Positions 17,657 through 24,538 of a DNA stretch of 55,537 nucleotides are shown here, piece by piece. Every line of letters begins with the position of its first letter. The first letter of the stretch is position 1. Location of the stretch: positions 1 to 55,537 of the forward strand of contig QOAO01000013.1 of NCBI GenBank assembly GCA_003978105.1, in the 5' to 3' direction. This stretch comes from Thermovibrio sp. (GTDB lineage Bacteria > Aquificota > Desulfurobacteriia > Desulfurobacteriales > Desulfurobacteriaceae). A model generated the notes under the pieces. It searched no databases. It saw only the letters and a program-made list of their open reading frames with translations, and was not told the DNA's origin. A program made the translations under genes and the position numbers.

Positions 17657-17762
17657 TATCTAAATCTAAAAATCAATGTTATTAACTGAAACTGATTGAA
17701 AAATCATGATTAACAGAACTAAAGAGAGATGTCTATTATTTCAACTATCATTCTTTTAAAAC

Positions 17763-17791
17763 TTGACAAAATACAAGTACAAGTGTAAATA
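17763..17791 (+). promoter_or_regulatory. Sigma-70-type promoter for the rplY-rplI ribosomal operon
   Basis: TTGACA (17763-17768) is a perfect -35 hexamer. At exactly 17 bases spacing lies TAAATA (17786-17791). The start point would be near 17798, about 33 bases before rplY. Two tandem ACAAGT copies sit in the spacer (17773-17784). Confidence 0.7.
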
Positions 17792-17830
17792 TTGGCTTGC
17801 TTTCCCGCAGAAAAACATTAGGAGGTAGGT

Positions 17831-18415
17831 ATGAAGGTAGTAGAACTAAAGGCTACCAAGAGGGAGAAAACAGGAAAACAGGTAGCCAAAAAGCTGCGCA
17901 GGGAAGGCCTTCTACCGGCTGTTATCTACGGCGGTGGAAGACCAGAGGCAACACCGATTGCCGTTCCTGCGAAAGAGGTCAAGAGAATAAAACACCACCA
18001 TGGACTCATTAAGCTCCTCTTAGATGACGAGGAGAGGATGTGCATTCTTAAGGACATCCAGTACAACTGGTTAGGTGATGTTCCTATTCACTTGGATTTC
18101 CAAGAAATTAAATTTGGAGAAACAATTGAAGTAACTGTAGAACTTGAGTTCGTAGGAACTCCAATAGGAGTTTCGGAAGAAGGTGGAGTTTTAGAGATTC
18201 TTAAAAGAGAAGTTACAATCGAAACTCTTCCAAGGGCAATTCCTGAAAAAATTGTTGTTGATCTTTCAAATCTCCATGCTGGAGATGCCCTTCACGTTGG
18301 AGAGATTCCCCTTCCCGAAGGAGCAAAGTTGGCAGATAACCCTGAGGAAACCGTTGCAGTAGTTGTAGAACCTGAGGAAACAGCAGAAACAGAAGAGGAG
18401 ACAACTGAGGAGTAA
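17831..18415 (+). CDS. rplY: 50S ribosomal protein L25 (general stress protein Ctc type)
   Basis: L25/Ctc binds 5S rRNA. The 194-residue protein is the long two-domain type. The N-terminal L25 fold (KREKTGKQVAKKLRREG, LLPAVIYGGG) occupies about residues 1-90 and the C-terminal TL5-like beta domain runs to about 180. A highly acidic Glu/Thr tail ends the protein. A strong AGGAGGT site precedes the ATG. Its stop overlaps the pth start in TAATG. This is the first gene of the operon behind the promoter at 17763; rplY-pth adjacency is widespread. Confidence 0.95.
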   Translation: MKVVELKATKREKTGKQVAKKLRREGLLPAVIYGGGRPEATPIAVPAKEVKRIKHHHGLIKLLLDDEERMCILKDIQYNWLGDVPIHLDFQEIKFGETIEVTVELEFVGTPIGVSEEGGVLEILKREVTIETLPRAIPEKIVVDLSNLHAGDALHVGEIPLPEGAKLADNPEETVAVVVEPEETAETEEETTEE

Positions 18416-18981
18416 TGGTTAAGCTCGTTGTAGGCCTTGGTAATCCCGGAAAGGAGTATGAAAAAACCCGCCACAACGTTGGATGGTGGGTTTTGGATGA
18501 GGTTTCTAAGGAACTGGGAATTTCCTTTTCAAGGGAAAAGTTTAACGGCCTCTACGGTGAAACAAAGCTTACCGAGGAGAAAGTTTTCTTCCTCAAACCG
18601 TTAACCTATATGAACAGAAGCGGAGAGAGTGTTTCTCGGTTTACAAAGTTCTTTAAAATTGAACCGAAAGATATTTTAGTTATTTACGACGACCTTGACC
18701 TTCCGTTAGGAAAGGTGAGGTTAAGGTTAAAAGGGAGCTCCGGAGGACACAGAGGAGTTCAATCGGTAATCGAAAGCTTGGGGACTCAAGAATTTCCAAG
18801 GATTAGAGTTGGAATAGGAAGGCCTGAGAGGAAGGAAGAGGTCGTTGACTACGTTTTATCACCTTTTAAAGAGGAGGAACTTCCCCTAATTGAGGAGGCT
18901 GTAAAGAGGGCAGCTTCTTGTGTTTTGGAGATTCTCCGGAAAGGAGAATTGGACCAGAAAATTCAGAGTAAATGTACTTAA
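18415..18981 (+). CDS. pth: Peptidyl-tRNA hydrolase
   Basis: Pth recycles tRNA from prematurely released peptidyl-tRNA. The 188-residue protein has GLGNPGKEYEKTRHNVGW with the catalytic His, FLKPLTYMNRSG, the IYDDLDLPLGKVRL catalytic Asp region and GGHRGVQSVIESLG. It begins in the TAATG overlap with rplY. A small hairpin near its 3' end (18931-18949) lies about 45 bases before rpsF. Confidence 0.97.
   Translation: MVKLVVGLGNPGKEYEKTRHNVGWWVLDEVSKELGISFSREKFNGLYGETKLTEEKVFFLKPLTYMNRSGESVSRFTKFFKIEPKDILVIYDDLDLPLGKVRLRLKGSSGGHRGVQSVIESLGTQEFPRIRVGIGRPERKEEVVDYVLSPFKEEELPLIEEAVKRAASCVLEILRKGELDQKIQSKCT
18931..18949 (+). promoter_or_regulatory. Hairpin upstream of rpsF (possible S6:S18 autoregulatory element)
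   Basis: ATTCTCC and GGAGAAT form a perfect seven-base-pair stem with a GGAAA loop, inside the end of pth and 44 bases before rpsF. S6:S18 complexes are known to bind a hairpin with a CCG element before rpsF in many bacteria. This stem contains CCG at its loop boundary, but the rest of the motif is not evident. Confidence 0.25.
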
Positions 18982-18992
18982 TGGAGGTAGTC

Positions 18993-19370
18993 ATGAGGGA
19001 GTACTACTACGAAATGGTTTACATATTGAGACCAACAATGTCAGATGAGGAGACAAAGGCAGCAATTGAAAAGATTAACTCCTACGTTAACAGGTACAAA
19101 GGAGAGGTTCTACTAGTAGACGAGTGGGGAAAGAGACAGCTTGCCTATCCTATTAACGACTACGACAAGGGCTACTACGTTCTTGAATACATCAGAACGA
19201 ACGAGAGGGACTTTGTAAAGAATATGGAAAGCTTTTTCAGAATTAACGAGGACGTAATTAGATTCCTCCTCTTTAGACTTAAACCTTCTGAAGTTAAGGA
19301 GCTAAAGGAGAAATTTTCAAAGAAGGAGGAGGAAAAGGTAGCTGTTGAAGAGAATAAGGGAGAGGAATAA
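18993..19370 (+). CDS. rpsF: 30S ribosomal protein S6
   Basis: S6 pairs with S18 on the 30S platform. The 125-residue protein has the start REYYYEMVYILRP, the central WGKRQLAYPINDYDKGYYVL and an acidic Lys/Glu tail. The ATG at 18993 follows ATGGAGGTAGTC with ideal spacing, so it is preferred to an earlier in-frame start that would lie inside pth. It overlaps ssb in TAATG. The rpsF-ssb-rpsR order is the standard bacterial arrangement. Confidence 0.96.
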   Translation: MREYYYEMVYILRPTMSDEETKAAIEKINSYVNRYKGEVLLVDEWGKRQLAYPINDYDKGYYVLEYIRTNERDFVKNMESFFRINEDVIRFLLFRLKPSEVKELKEKFSKKEEEKVAVEENKGEE

Positions 19371-19747
19371 TGGCAAACCTTAACAAGGTTTTTCTCATAG
19401 GAAGGTTAGTTGCTGACCCTCAACTTCAACACACAAACAGTGGAACTCCATTTACAAGGCTGAGAATAGCTGTAAACAATCCCTACAGGGACAGGGACGG
19501 AAACTGGCAGGACAATACCCTATTTATAGATGTTGTTCTTTGGGGTACTGCAGCGGACAGAGCTGTTGGCAGATTCAACAAGGGAGATAGGGTTTTAGTT
19601 GAAGGGAGTTTAAGGCAGTCAACCTGGAAGACGGAAAGTGGAGAAAACAGGAGCAAAATTGAAGTTAGGGCTGATAGGGTTTCTGCCCTTGACCCAAGAA
19701 GGGAAGTTTTAGAGGAAGAAGAGGAAATTGACGACATTGAATTTTAA
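19370..19747 (+). CDS. ssb: Single-stranded DNA-binding protein
   Basis: The 125-residue SSB has an N-terminal OB fold (NKVFLIGRLVADPQL, FIDVVLWGTAADRA, KGDRVLVEGSLRQ) and a very short linker. The acidic tip is DDIEF instead of the usual DDDIPF. The tip is the docking site for partners such as RecG (encoded at 41752), Mfd-linked repair proteins and Pol III subunits, so the variant end may still work but is slightly unusual. Located between rpsF and rpsR. Confidence 0.96.
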   Translation: MANLNKVFLIGRLVADPQLQHTNSGTPFTRLRIAVNNPYRDRDGNWQDNTLFIDVVLWGTAADRAVGRFNKGDRVLVEGSLRQSTWKTESGENRSKIEVRADRVSALDPRREVLEEEEEIDDIEF

Positions 19748-19758
19748 GGAGGTAAGAA

Positions 19759-19998
19759 ATGGCAAATGGACTTCCACAGAGGAGATTTGTTAGGAGAAAG
19801 TACTGTAAGTTCTGTGCTGAAAAGATAGAAAAGATTGACTATAAAAACATTGACCTATTAAAGTCATTTGTCTCTGAAAGGGGAAGAATTATTCCAAGGC
19901 GTATTTCAGGTGTCTGTTCAAAGCACCAGAGACAGCTTGCAAGAGCTGTTAAGAGAGCAAGACACTTAGCACTTCTTCCATTTGTGAAGATTGATTAA
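19759..19998 (+). CDS. rpsR: 30S ribosomal protein S18
   Basis: The 79-residue S18 has the core [18 protein letters not shown] and [20 protein letters not shown]. An N-terminal CKFC pair plus a later Cys and His make a possible zinc-binding form. Ribosome-binding site AAGGAGG. The next gene starts immediately after its stop codon. Confidence 0.97.
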   Translation: MANGLPQRRFVRRKYCKFCAEKIEKIDYKNIDLLKSFVSERGRIIPRRISGVCSKHQRQLARAVKRARHLALLPFVKID

Positions 19999-20802
19999 AT
20001 GGAAAGACTAAAACCGTTAATAGTTCTGTTTCTCTTAACGGTTTCTACAGGATTAATGCTAAGAAGTCCCAGCTTGATACCGTTTGGGCTGGGACTTTCA
20101 ATATTTATTCCTTCAGTTTTTATAAGGGTTTTGAGGGAGTATAGTCTCTTCTGGAGCTCCCTTTCAGCACTTCCTGCGTTATTGTTCCTTTTCTTTCTGA
20201 ACAAAGAATCACTCTTGGACATTTCTTCAGTTATAGTTTTAGGAGCTCTATTCTTCCTAATGAAGAACTTTTCCCCGAACATAACCGTTACAACTGGAGG
20301 GGTTTTCCTTACATTCGTAACAGTTTTAGAGGAGACCTTATTTGGTCTTCCTAAGGAAGTTGGTCCGTTGAAGGAATTACTAAGTTACAGGTACGGCATC
20401 TACTTCTTTTCATCTTCTCTCTTTTCTTATCTATCCTACGGTATCTCAAGGCTTTTCTGTAGAGAGCTCCGACCTTTAAGCAACCTTAAGTACGGTTTCT
20501 GGTTGGTTATTCTCTTTATCCTTTCTGCGTTGGGGGTTGTTCTAAAACTAAGTGGAGTATTGGGTAAAGTCTCAAAGAATCTTCTAGTTGTTTCCATCTC
20601 CCTGATTTCACTTCAGGGTTTAACCGTTTCACTGTGGTTTTGGTCAAAACTTTCCAACCTGTGGAAGTTGATAACGGGATTTTCAATTATTATTTTTCCA
20701 GCTGCACTGTTTGTCCTTTCGGCTATTCTTGGACTTTTGGACTACATGCTAAACTTTAGAAAACTTGAAGGAGGTGAGAAAAATGAAAGTAATACTAATT
20801 AG
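19999..20802 (+). CDS. DUF2232-type integral membrane protein
   Basis: The 267-residue protein has about seven or eight hydrophobic helices covering nearly its whole length and short polar loops. A membrane protein at this exact place, between rpsR and rplI, is seen in Firmicutes (yybS) and many other phyla and belongs to the DUF2232 family; that supports the call more than any motif. The function is unknown. It starts directly after the rpsR stop and its last 20 bases overlap rplI. Confidence 0.72.
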   Translation: MERLKPLIVLFLLTVSTGLMLRSPSLIPFGLGLSIFIPSVFIRVLREYSLFWSSLSALPALLFLFFLNKESLLDISSVIVLGALFFLMKNFSPNITVTTGGVFLTFVTVLEETLFGLPKEVGPLKELLSYRYGIYFFSSSLFSYLSYGISRLFCRELRPLSNLKYGFWLVILFILSALGVVLKLSGVLGKVSKNLLVVSISLISLQGLTVSLWFWSKLSNLWKLITGFSIIIFPAALFVLSAILGLLDYMLNFRKLEGGEKNESNTN

Positions 20803-21235
20803 GGATATGGAAAACTTAGGAAAGGTTGGAGACATTGTTAACGTAAAGGACGGCTATGCAAGGAACTACTTGATTCCCGAAGGCATAGCTCTCCCTGCAA
20901 CAGACAGCAATGTAAGAAGGGTAAAGAACGAACTTCAATCACTAAGGAAAAAGGCTGAAAGACAGATTCAGAGGTTTAAAGAAATTGCCGAAAAGCTCAA
21001 CCAGACAAGGGTGACTATTGAACACGAGGCAGGTGAAGAAGGAAAACTTTTTGGTTCAGTAACAACATCCCAGATTGAGAAGGCCCTCCACAAGGCGGGA
21101 TTCGAGGACGTAGAGAAGAAACAGATAGTACTTGAGAAACCTATTAGGGAGACGGGAACTTACGAGGTAAAAATTCACCTATTTAAGGACATTGAGGCAA
21201 CTGTAACTGTAGATGTCGTTCCTCTTAAGAAGTAG
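20783..21235 (+). CDS. rplI: 50S ribosomal protein L9
   Basis: The 150-residue L9 has the classic two-domain form. The N-terminal KVILIRDMENLGKVGDIVNV and GYARNYLIPEGIA blocks are followed by a long connecting helix (residues about 45-75) and the C-terminal rRNA-binding domain (GKLFGSVTTSQIEKAL). The ATG at 20783 follows AAGGAGGTGA, a perfect anti-16S match, and is preferred to an earlier in-frame start. Overlaps the DUF2232 gene by 20 bases. Confidence 0.97.
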   Translation: MKVILIRDMENLGKVGDIVNVKDGYARNYLIPEGIALPATDSNVRRVKNELQSLRKKAERQIQRFKEIAEKLNQTRVTIEHEAGEEGKLFGSVTTSQIEKALHKAGFEDVEKKQIVLEKPIRETGTYEVKIHLFKDIEATVTVDVVPLKK

Positions 21236-21259
21236 TTAACCGTTCTTTCGGAGGATAAG

Positions 21260-21787
21260 ATGGAGTTTGTTGGAAGACACGTAATGATGGATGCGGTTGT
21301 TAGCGACATTTCAAGGATAAATACAATTCAGCCTATTTACGACTACATGGAAGAGCTTGCAAGAAAGTTAGACATGACGTTGGTCTATCCTCCAATTGTA
21401 GCCAAATTTCCATTTGCCCAATCGGAACTTGAACAGTTTGTAAAGAAACTATCAGAGGAGAACGTTAAGAGCAGAACCCTTGAGTTTATGGAGGAAACTC
21501 TTAAGAGAAGAGCAACTGAAGATAGTGGAGTTTCCGGAGTCTCTATCTGGCTCGAGAGCCACTGTACAATTCACACATGGCCAGAGGAGGACTTCTTCAG
21601 TTTAGATGCTTACAGCTGTAAGGACTTTGACCCGATGGTAGCATTTGAATTCACAGTAAAGTGGTTTAAGGTGAAGTATGCATCCTTTGTCGATGTTGAA
21701 AGGTACATCGGAGGCCCCTGTGTAATAAAGGCCTACGAGTACAAGGACGGTGAACTTGTTGAATGTAAACCCTCAATCGTTAAGTAG
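21260..21787 (+). CDS. speD: S-adenosylmethionine decarboxylase-like pyruvoyl enzyme (extended SpeD)
   Basis: The self-cleavage site Glu99-Ser100-His101 is followed by His105 and Cys120. The spacing of +5 and +20 from Ser is the same as Ser63/His68/Cys83 in the Thermotoga enzyme. Ser100 should become the pyruvoyl group. SpeD makes decarboxylated SAM for spermidine-type polyamines, important in thermophiles. At 175 residues it is longer than the usual ~125: an insertion of roughly 37 residues (about 45-88) comes before the cleavage site. SpeD homologues that decarboxylate ornithine or arginine are known, so the substrate is not certain. Last gene of the ribosomal operon. Confidence 0.82.
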   Translation: MEFVGRHVMMDAVVSDISRINTIQPIYDYMEELARKLDMTLVYPPIVAKFPFAQSELEQFVKKLSEENVKSRTLEFMEETLKRRATEDSGVSGVSIWLESHCTIHTWPEEDFFSLDAYSCKDFDPMVAFEFTVKWFKVKYASFVDVERYIGGPCVIKAYEYKDGELVECKPSIVK

Positions 21788-22618
21788 TTCAACTACCCTT
21801 TTGTAGATTTCTCTTTTTGGGAGGCCTGTTACTTTAGAGGCCTCCTTTGAGACCTCCTTTGCAGAAAGCCCCTTTTTGAGAAACTCCAAGATTACTTCAT
21901 CCAAATCTTTTTCCTCCTTTTCTACTTTTTGAGGAGGAAAGATGAGAACAAATTCTCCCTTAAACTTTCCTTTTTCCTTTAGTTCCCTTAGAATTTCATT
22001 AGGTTTTCCCTTTAAAAGCTCCTCGTTGGCCTTTGTTATCTCCCTGTAAACCCCCATTTCAATTTCAGGGTAAATTTCAGAAATTAGACCTAAAGTTCTC
22101 TCCAACCTATGGGGTGATTCGTAGAAAACAGAAGTAAAGTGTTTTCCAATAAACTCCTCTAAGGTTTCTCTTAGAGCACCCTCTTTTCTCGGAAGAAATC
22201 CACCGAAGAAGAACTTATCCGTTGGGAATCCAGAGGCCGAGAGTGCAGCAACAACTGCTGAAGGCCCTGGAACGGGAACAACATCTATTCCCTCTCTCCT
22301 TGCAAGAGAGACAATCCTGTATCCAGGGTCACTTATACAGGGCGTTCCAGCATCTGAAACGAGAGCAATGCTCTTTCCCCTTCTCAACTCCTCAATTAAA
22401 CCCTTAACTCTCCTTTCCTCGTTGTGCTCGTGGTATGAAACGAGCTTTTTTCCCTTAATCCCATAATAGTTCAAGAGCTTTAAAGTCCTCCTGGTATCCT
22501 CACAGGCTATTAAATCAACTTCCTTTAAAACCCTAAGTGCCCTCAGTGTAATATCCTCTAAGTTTCCTATAGGAGTAGCAACAACAAACAGCTTTCCTAT
22601 CCCCTTACTGCTATGCAT
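21773..22618 (-). CDS. rsmI: 16S rRNA (cytidine(1402)-2'-O)-methyltransferase
   Basis: RsmI 2'-O-methylates C1402, the nucleotide also N4-methylated by RsmH (8761-9648). The 281-residue tetrapyrrole-methylase-fold protein has LFVVATPIGNLEDITLRAL, ACEDTRRTLKLL, SDAGTPCISDPGY and VPVPGPSAV. A C-terminal extension (KGLSAKEVSKEASKVTGLPK) is the expected small domain. Its start overlaps ridA by 22 bases, with GGAGG just before the ATG. The 3' end overlaps the speD end by 15 bases. Confidence 0.96.
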   Translation of the reverse strand: MHSSKGIGKLFVVATPIGNLEDITLRALRVLKEVDLIACEDTRRTLKLLNYYGIKGKKLVSYHEHNEERRVKGLIEELRRGKSIALVSDAGTPCISDPGYRIVSLARREGIDVVPVPGPSAVVAALSASGFPTDKFFFGGFLPRKEGALRETLEEFIGKHFTSVFYESPHRLERTLGLISEIYPEIEMGVYREITKANEELLKGKPNEILRELKEKGKFKGEFVLIFPPQKVEKEEKDLDEVILEFLKKGLSAKEVSKEASKVTGLPKREIYKRVVELLND

Positions 22619-22977
22619 TCAACCTCCAGGAGAGCTCCCAACGGAAGTTCGCTGATACCTACAACAGCCCTCGTAGGTTTAACTGGACAGTCCTTAAAAA
22701 TTTCTCCGTATATTTTGTTAAACTTCGAAAAGTTTTCTAAGTTCTTCATATAGACAGTAATCCTCACAATACTACACCTGCTTCCCCCTCCTGTTTCAAC
22801 TATTGAGATTAGATTTTTTAAAGCCTGTTCTGACTGCTCCTCAAAAGACTCTAAAAGTTTTCCGGTTTCAGGGTCTATTCCCAACTGTCCCGAAACAAAG
22901 ATAAAGTTTCCGTACAGAATGCCCTGTGAATAGGGGGCTACGGGTTTTGGGGCTCTCTCCGTTTCTATTCGCTTCAT
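22597..22977 (-). CDS. ridA: RidA family enamine/imine deaminase
   Basis: RidA hydrolyses reactive 2-aminoacrylate and 2-aminocrotonate imines formed by PLP enzymes such as threonine dehydratase. The 126-residue protein has APYSQGILYGNFIFVSGQLG, the catalytic Arg in PTRAVVGISELPLGA and the Glu in LLEVECIA. Its start is divergent from arsR across 153 AT-rich bases containing a palindrome (23015). RidA and rsmI share an overlapping junction and are likely cotranscribed. Confidence 0.95.
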   Translation of the reverse strand: MKRIETERAPKPVAPYSQGILYGNFIFVSGQLGIDPETGKLLESFEEQSEQALKNLISIVETGGGSRCSIVRITVYMKNLENFSKFNKIYGEIFKDCPVKPTRAVVGISELPLGALLEVECIAVRG

Positions 22978-23014
22978 GCGACTCCTCCAAATTTAGAAAG
23001 TAGTTGAAATATAA

Positions 23015-23034
23015 GTAACATAAATATATATTAC
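23015..23034. promoter_or_regulatory. Candidate operator between ridA and arsR
   Basis: GTAACATAAATATATATTAC is an imperfect 20-base palindrome, 16 of 20 positions symmetric, with GTAA/TTAC ends. It is about equally placed for both divergent genes. ArsR-family regulators typically bind AT-rich palindromes in their own promoter. The site is inferred. Confidence 0.45.
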
Positions 23035-23130
23035 ACGGCTATAAATTTAAAGATTTAATTCAACTTGTTTTATATTGTGATTTTGATTAAAATTAAATGT
23101 AGATTAAAAACATTTTGAAATGGAGGAGTT

Positions 23131-23445
23131 ATGGCTAAAAAGGAAAACGAGTTTATACTCGACGATGAAAGAATAGAGGAAGGAGCTGAGTGTTTAAAAG
23201 CTTTGGCCTCTCCTGTTAGGCTGAAGATTCTCTTTACCCTTAAGGACAAACCTATGTGTGTTACAGATTTGGAACAGATTTTAGGAATTTCCCAATCCTC
23301 ACTTTCACAGCACTTAAGAACGCTCAGGTATAAGGGAATAGTTGCAAAGAGCCGTGAGGGGAATAAAGTTTATTATTCGATAGCTTCAGAAGCTTTTAGG
23401 GAACTGCTGAACCTTCTACCTGAAATTGCCTGCTTTAGAGGTTAG
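23131..23445 (+). CDS. ArsR/SmtB-family transcriptional regulator
   Basis: The 104-residue winged-helix protein has ALASPVRLKILFTL, the recognition helix SQSSLSQHLRTLR, and the wing REGNKVYYSIAS. Cysteines lie at 21, 43 and 101. The usual ELCVCDL metal site is changed to MCVTDLE, with a single Cys. Cys43 with C-terminal Cys101 could form a thiol pair, as in persulfide-sensing ArsR proteins, but this is inference. Ribosome-binding site TGGAGG. AccD follows after three bases. It probably regulates itself and perhaps ridA. Confidence 0.88.
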   Translation: MAKKENEFILDDERIEEGAECLKALASPVRLKILFTLKDKPMCVTDLEQILGISQSSLSQHLRTLRYKGIVAKSREGNKVYYSIASEAFRELLNLLPEIACFRG

Positions 23446-23448
23446 TTA

Positions 23449-24291
23449 ATGCTTGAAAAGCTCTTTAGGAGAAAGAAACCTTCTAAAAAGGAGGAACAAC
23501 TTCAGCTACCAAGCGGTCTCTGGCTGAAGTGTGAAAGGTGTAAAACTCTCCTATTTAGAGGAGAACTTGAAAGTTCCTTCTGGGTCTGTCCAAAGTGCGG
23601 ATACCACTTCCCAGTTCCGGCTAAGGACAGGCTCTATATGCTCTTTGATAAAGGAACCTATGAGGAATTGGACGGGGAGCTTGCACCAACCGACCCTCTA
23701 AACTTTAAGGACAGAAAATCGTACAGACAGAGACTTGAGGAGGCACAGAAAAAGACAGGATTAAAGGATTCGGTAGTTAATGCGAGGGGAAAAATAGAGG
23801 GTAGGGAAGTTTTAGTAAGTTGCTTTGATTTTAGGTTTATGGGTGGAAGTATGGGCTCGGTGGCCGGCGAGAAGGTAACGAGAAATGCAGAAAGGGCTGC
23901 AGAGGAGGGAATTCCATTTATCTGCATAACTGCTTCAGGTGGAGCGAGAATGCAGGAGGGAGTTCTATCCCTAATGCAGATGGCAAAGACATCTGCAGCC
24001 CTTGCACGTCTTGAGGAAAGGGGGGTGCCGTTCATAACGATTCTTACTCACCCAACAATGGGTGGAGTTTCGGCAAGCTTTGCCTTTCTTGGAGACGTGA
24101 TTGTTGCAGAGCCTGGAGCTCTGATAGGTTTCGCCGGTCCCCGAGTTATTGAACAAACAATAAAGCAAAAACTCCCTGAGGGTTTTCAGAGGGCTGAGTT
24201 TTTGTTAGAACACGGTCTAATCGATATGATTGTTGAAAGGAGAGAACTGAAGAAAACCCTATCGAAGCTACTGTTACACTTTGGAGGTTAG
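23449..24291 (+). CDS. accD: Acetyl-CoA carboxylase carboxyltransferase subunit beta
   Basis: AccD with AccA transfers the carboxyl group from biotin to acetyl-CoA for fatty-acid synthesis. The 280-residue protein has an N-terminal zinc ribbon (Cys28, Cys31, Cys47, Cys50) and a crotonase-like domain with [20 protein letters not shown] and [11 protein letters not shown]. It lies between an arsR gene and an 81-residue protein, with spacings of three and one bases. No accA lies in this window. Confidence 0.97.
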   Translation: MLEKLFRRKKPSKKEEQLQLPSGLWLKCERCKTLLFRGELESSFWVCPKCGYHFPVPAKDRLYMLFDKGTYEELDGELAPTDPLNFKDRKSYRQRLEEAQKKTGLKDSVVNARGKIEGREVLVSCFDFRFMGGSMGSVAGEKVTRNAERAAEEGIPFICITASGGARMQEGVLSLMQMAKTSAALARLEERGVPFITILTHPTMGGVSASFAFLGDVIVAEPGALIGFAGPRVIEQTIKQKLPEGFQRAEFLLEHGLIDMIVERRELKKTLSKLLLHFGG

Positions 24292-24292
24292 T

Positions 24293-24538
24293 ATGGAAAG
24301 CTCAAAGGATAAGGCTGAAAGACTTGCAAGAACAATCGTCGCAGATTTTTTCCTTTACAATCAGGACAAGATAGATATGGGGCTTCAGAATGATGACTTC
24401 TTTGAGAGATTGAAGGATGAAATAGACGACTCTATTGCATTCTACAGGGAACATGTAGGTGGAAAGCTGGAGTTGCTGTGGGATACACTGTTTAACAAGC
24501 TTATGCAGAGAGAAGCACAGTTAATTGAAGAGAGCTAA
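24293..24538 (+). CDS. Small conserved helical protein
   Basis: The 81-residue protein is rich in charged helices. The pattern AERLARTIVADFFLYNQDKI, then a short spacer and FFERLKDEI, resembles a domain I recall at the C-terminus of zinc-ribbon proteins in deltaproteobacteria and near DNA-repair or translation genes. Its function is unknown to me. The ATG at 24293 follows TTGGAGGTTAG and is preferred to a TTG 12 bases earlier. One base after accD; overlaps mfd in TAATG. Confidence 0.68.
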   Translation: MESSKDKAERLARTIVADFFLYNQDKIDMGLQNDDFFERLKDEIDDSIAFYREHVGGKLELLWDTLFNKLMQREAQLIEES

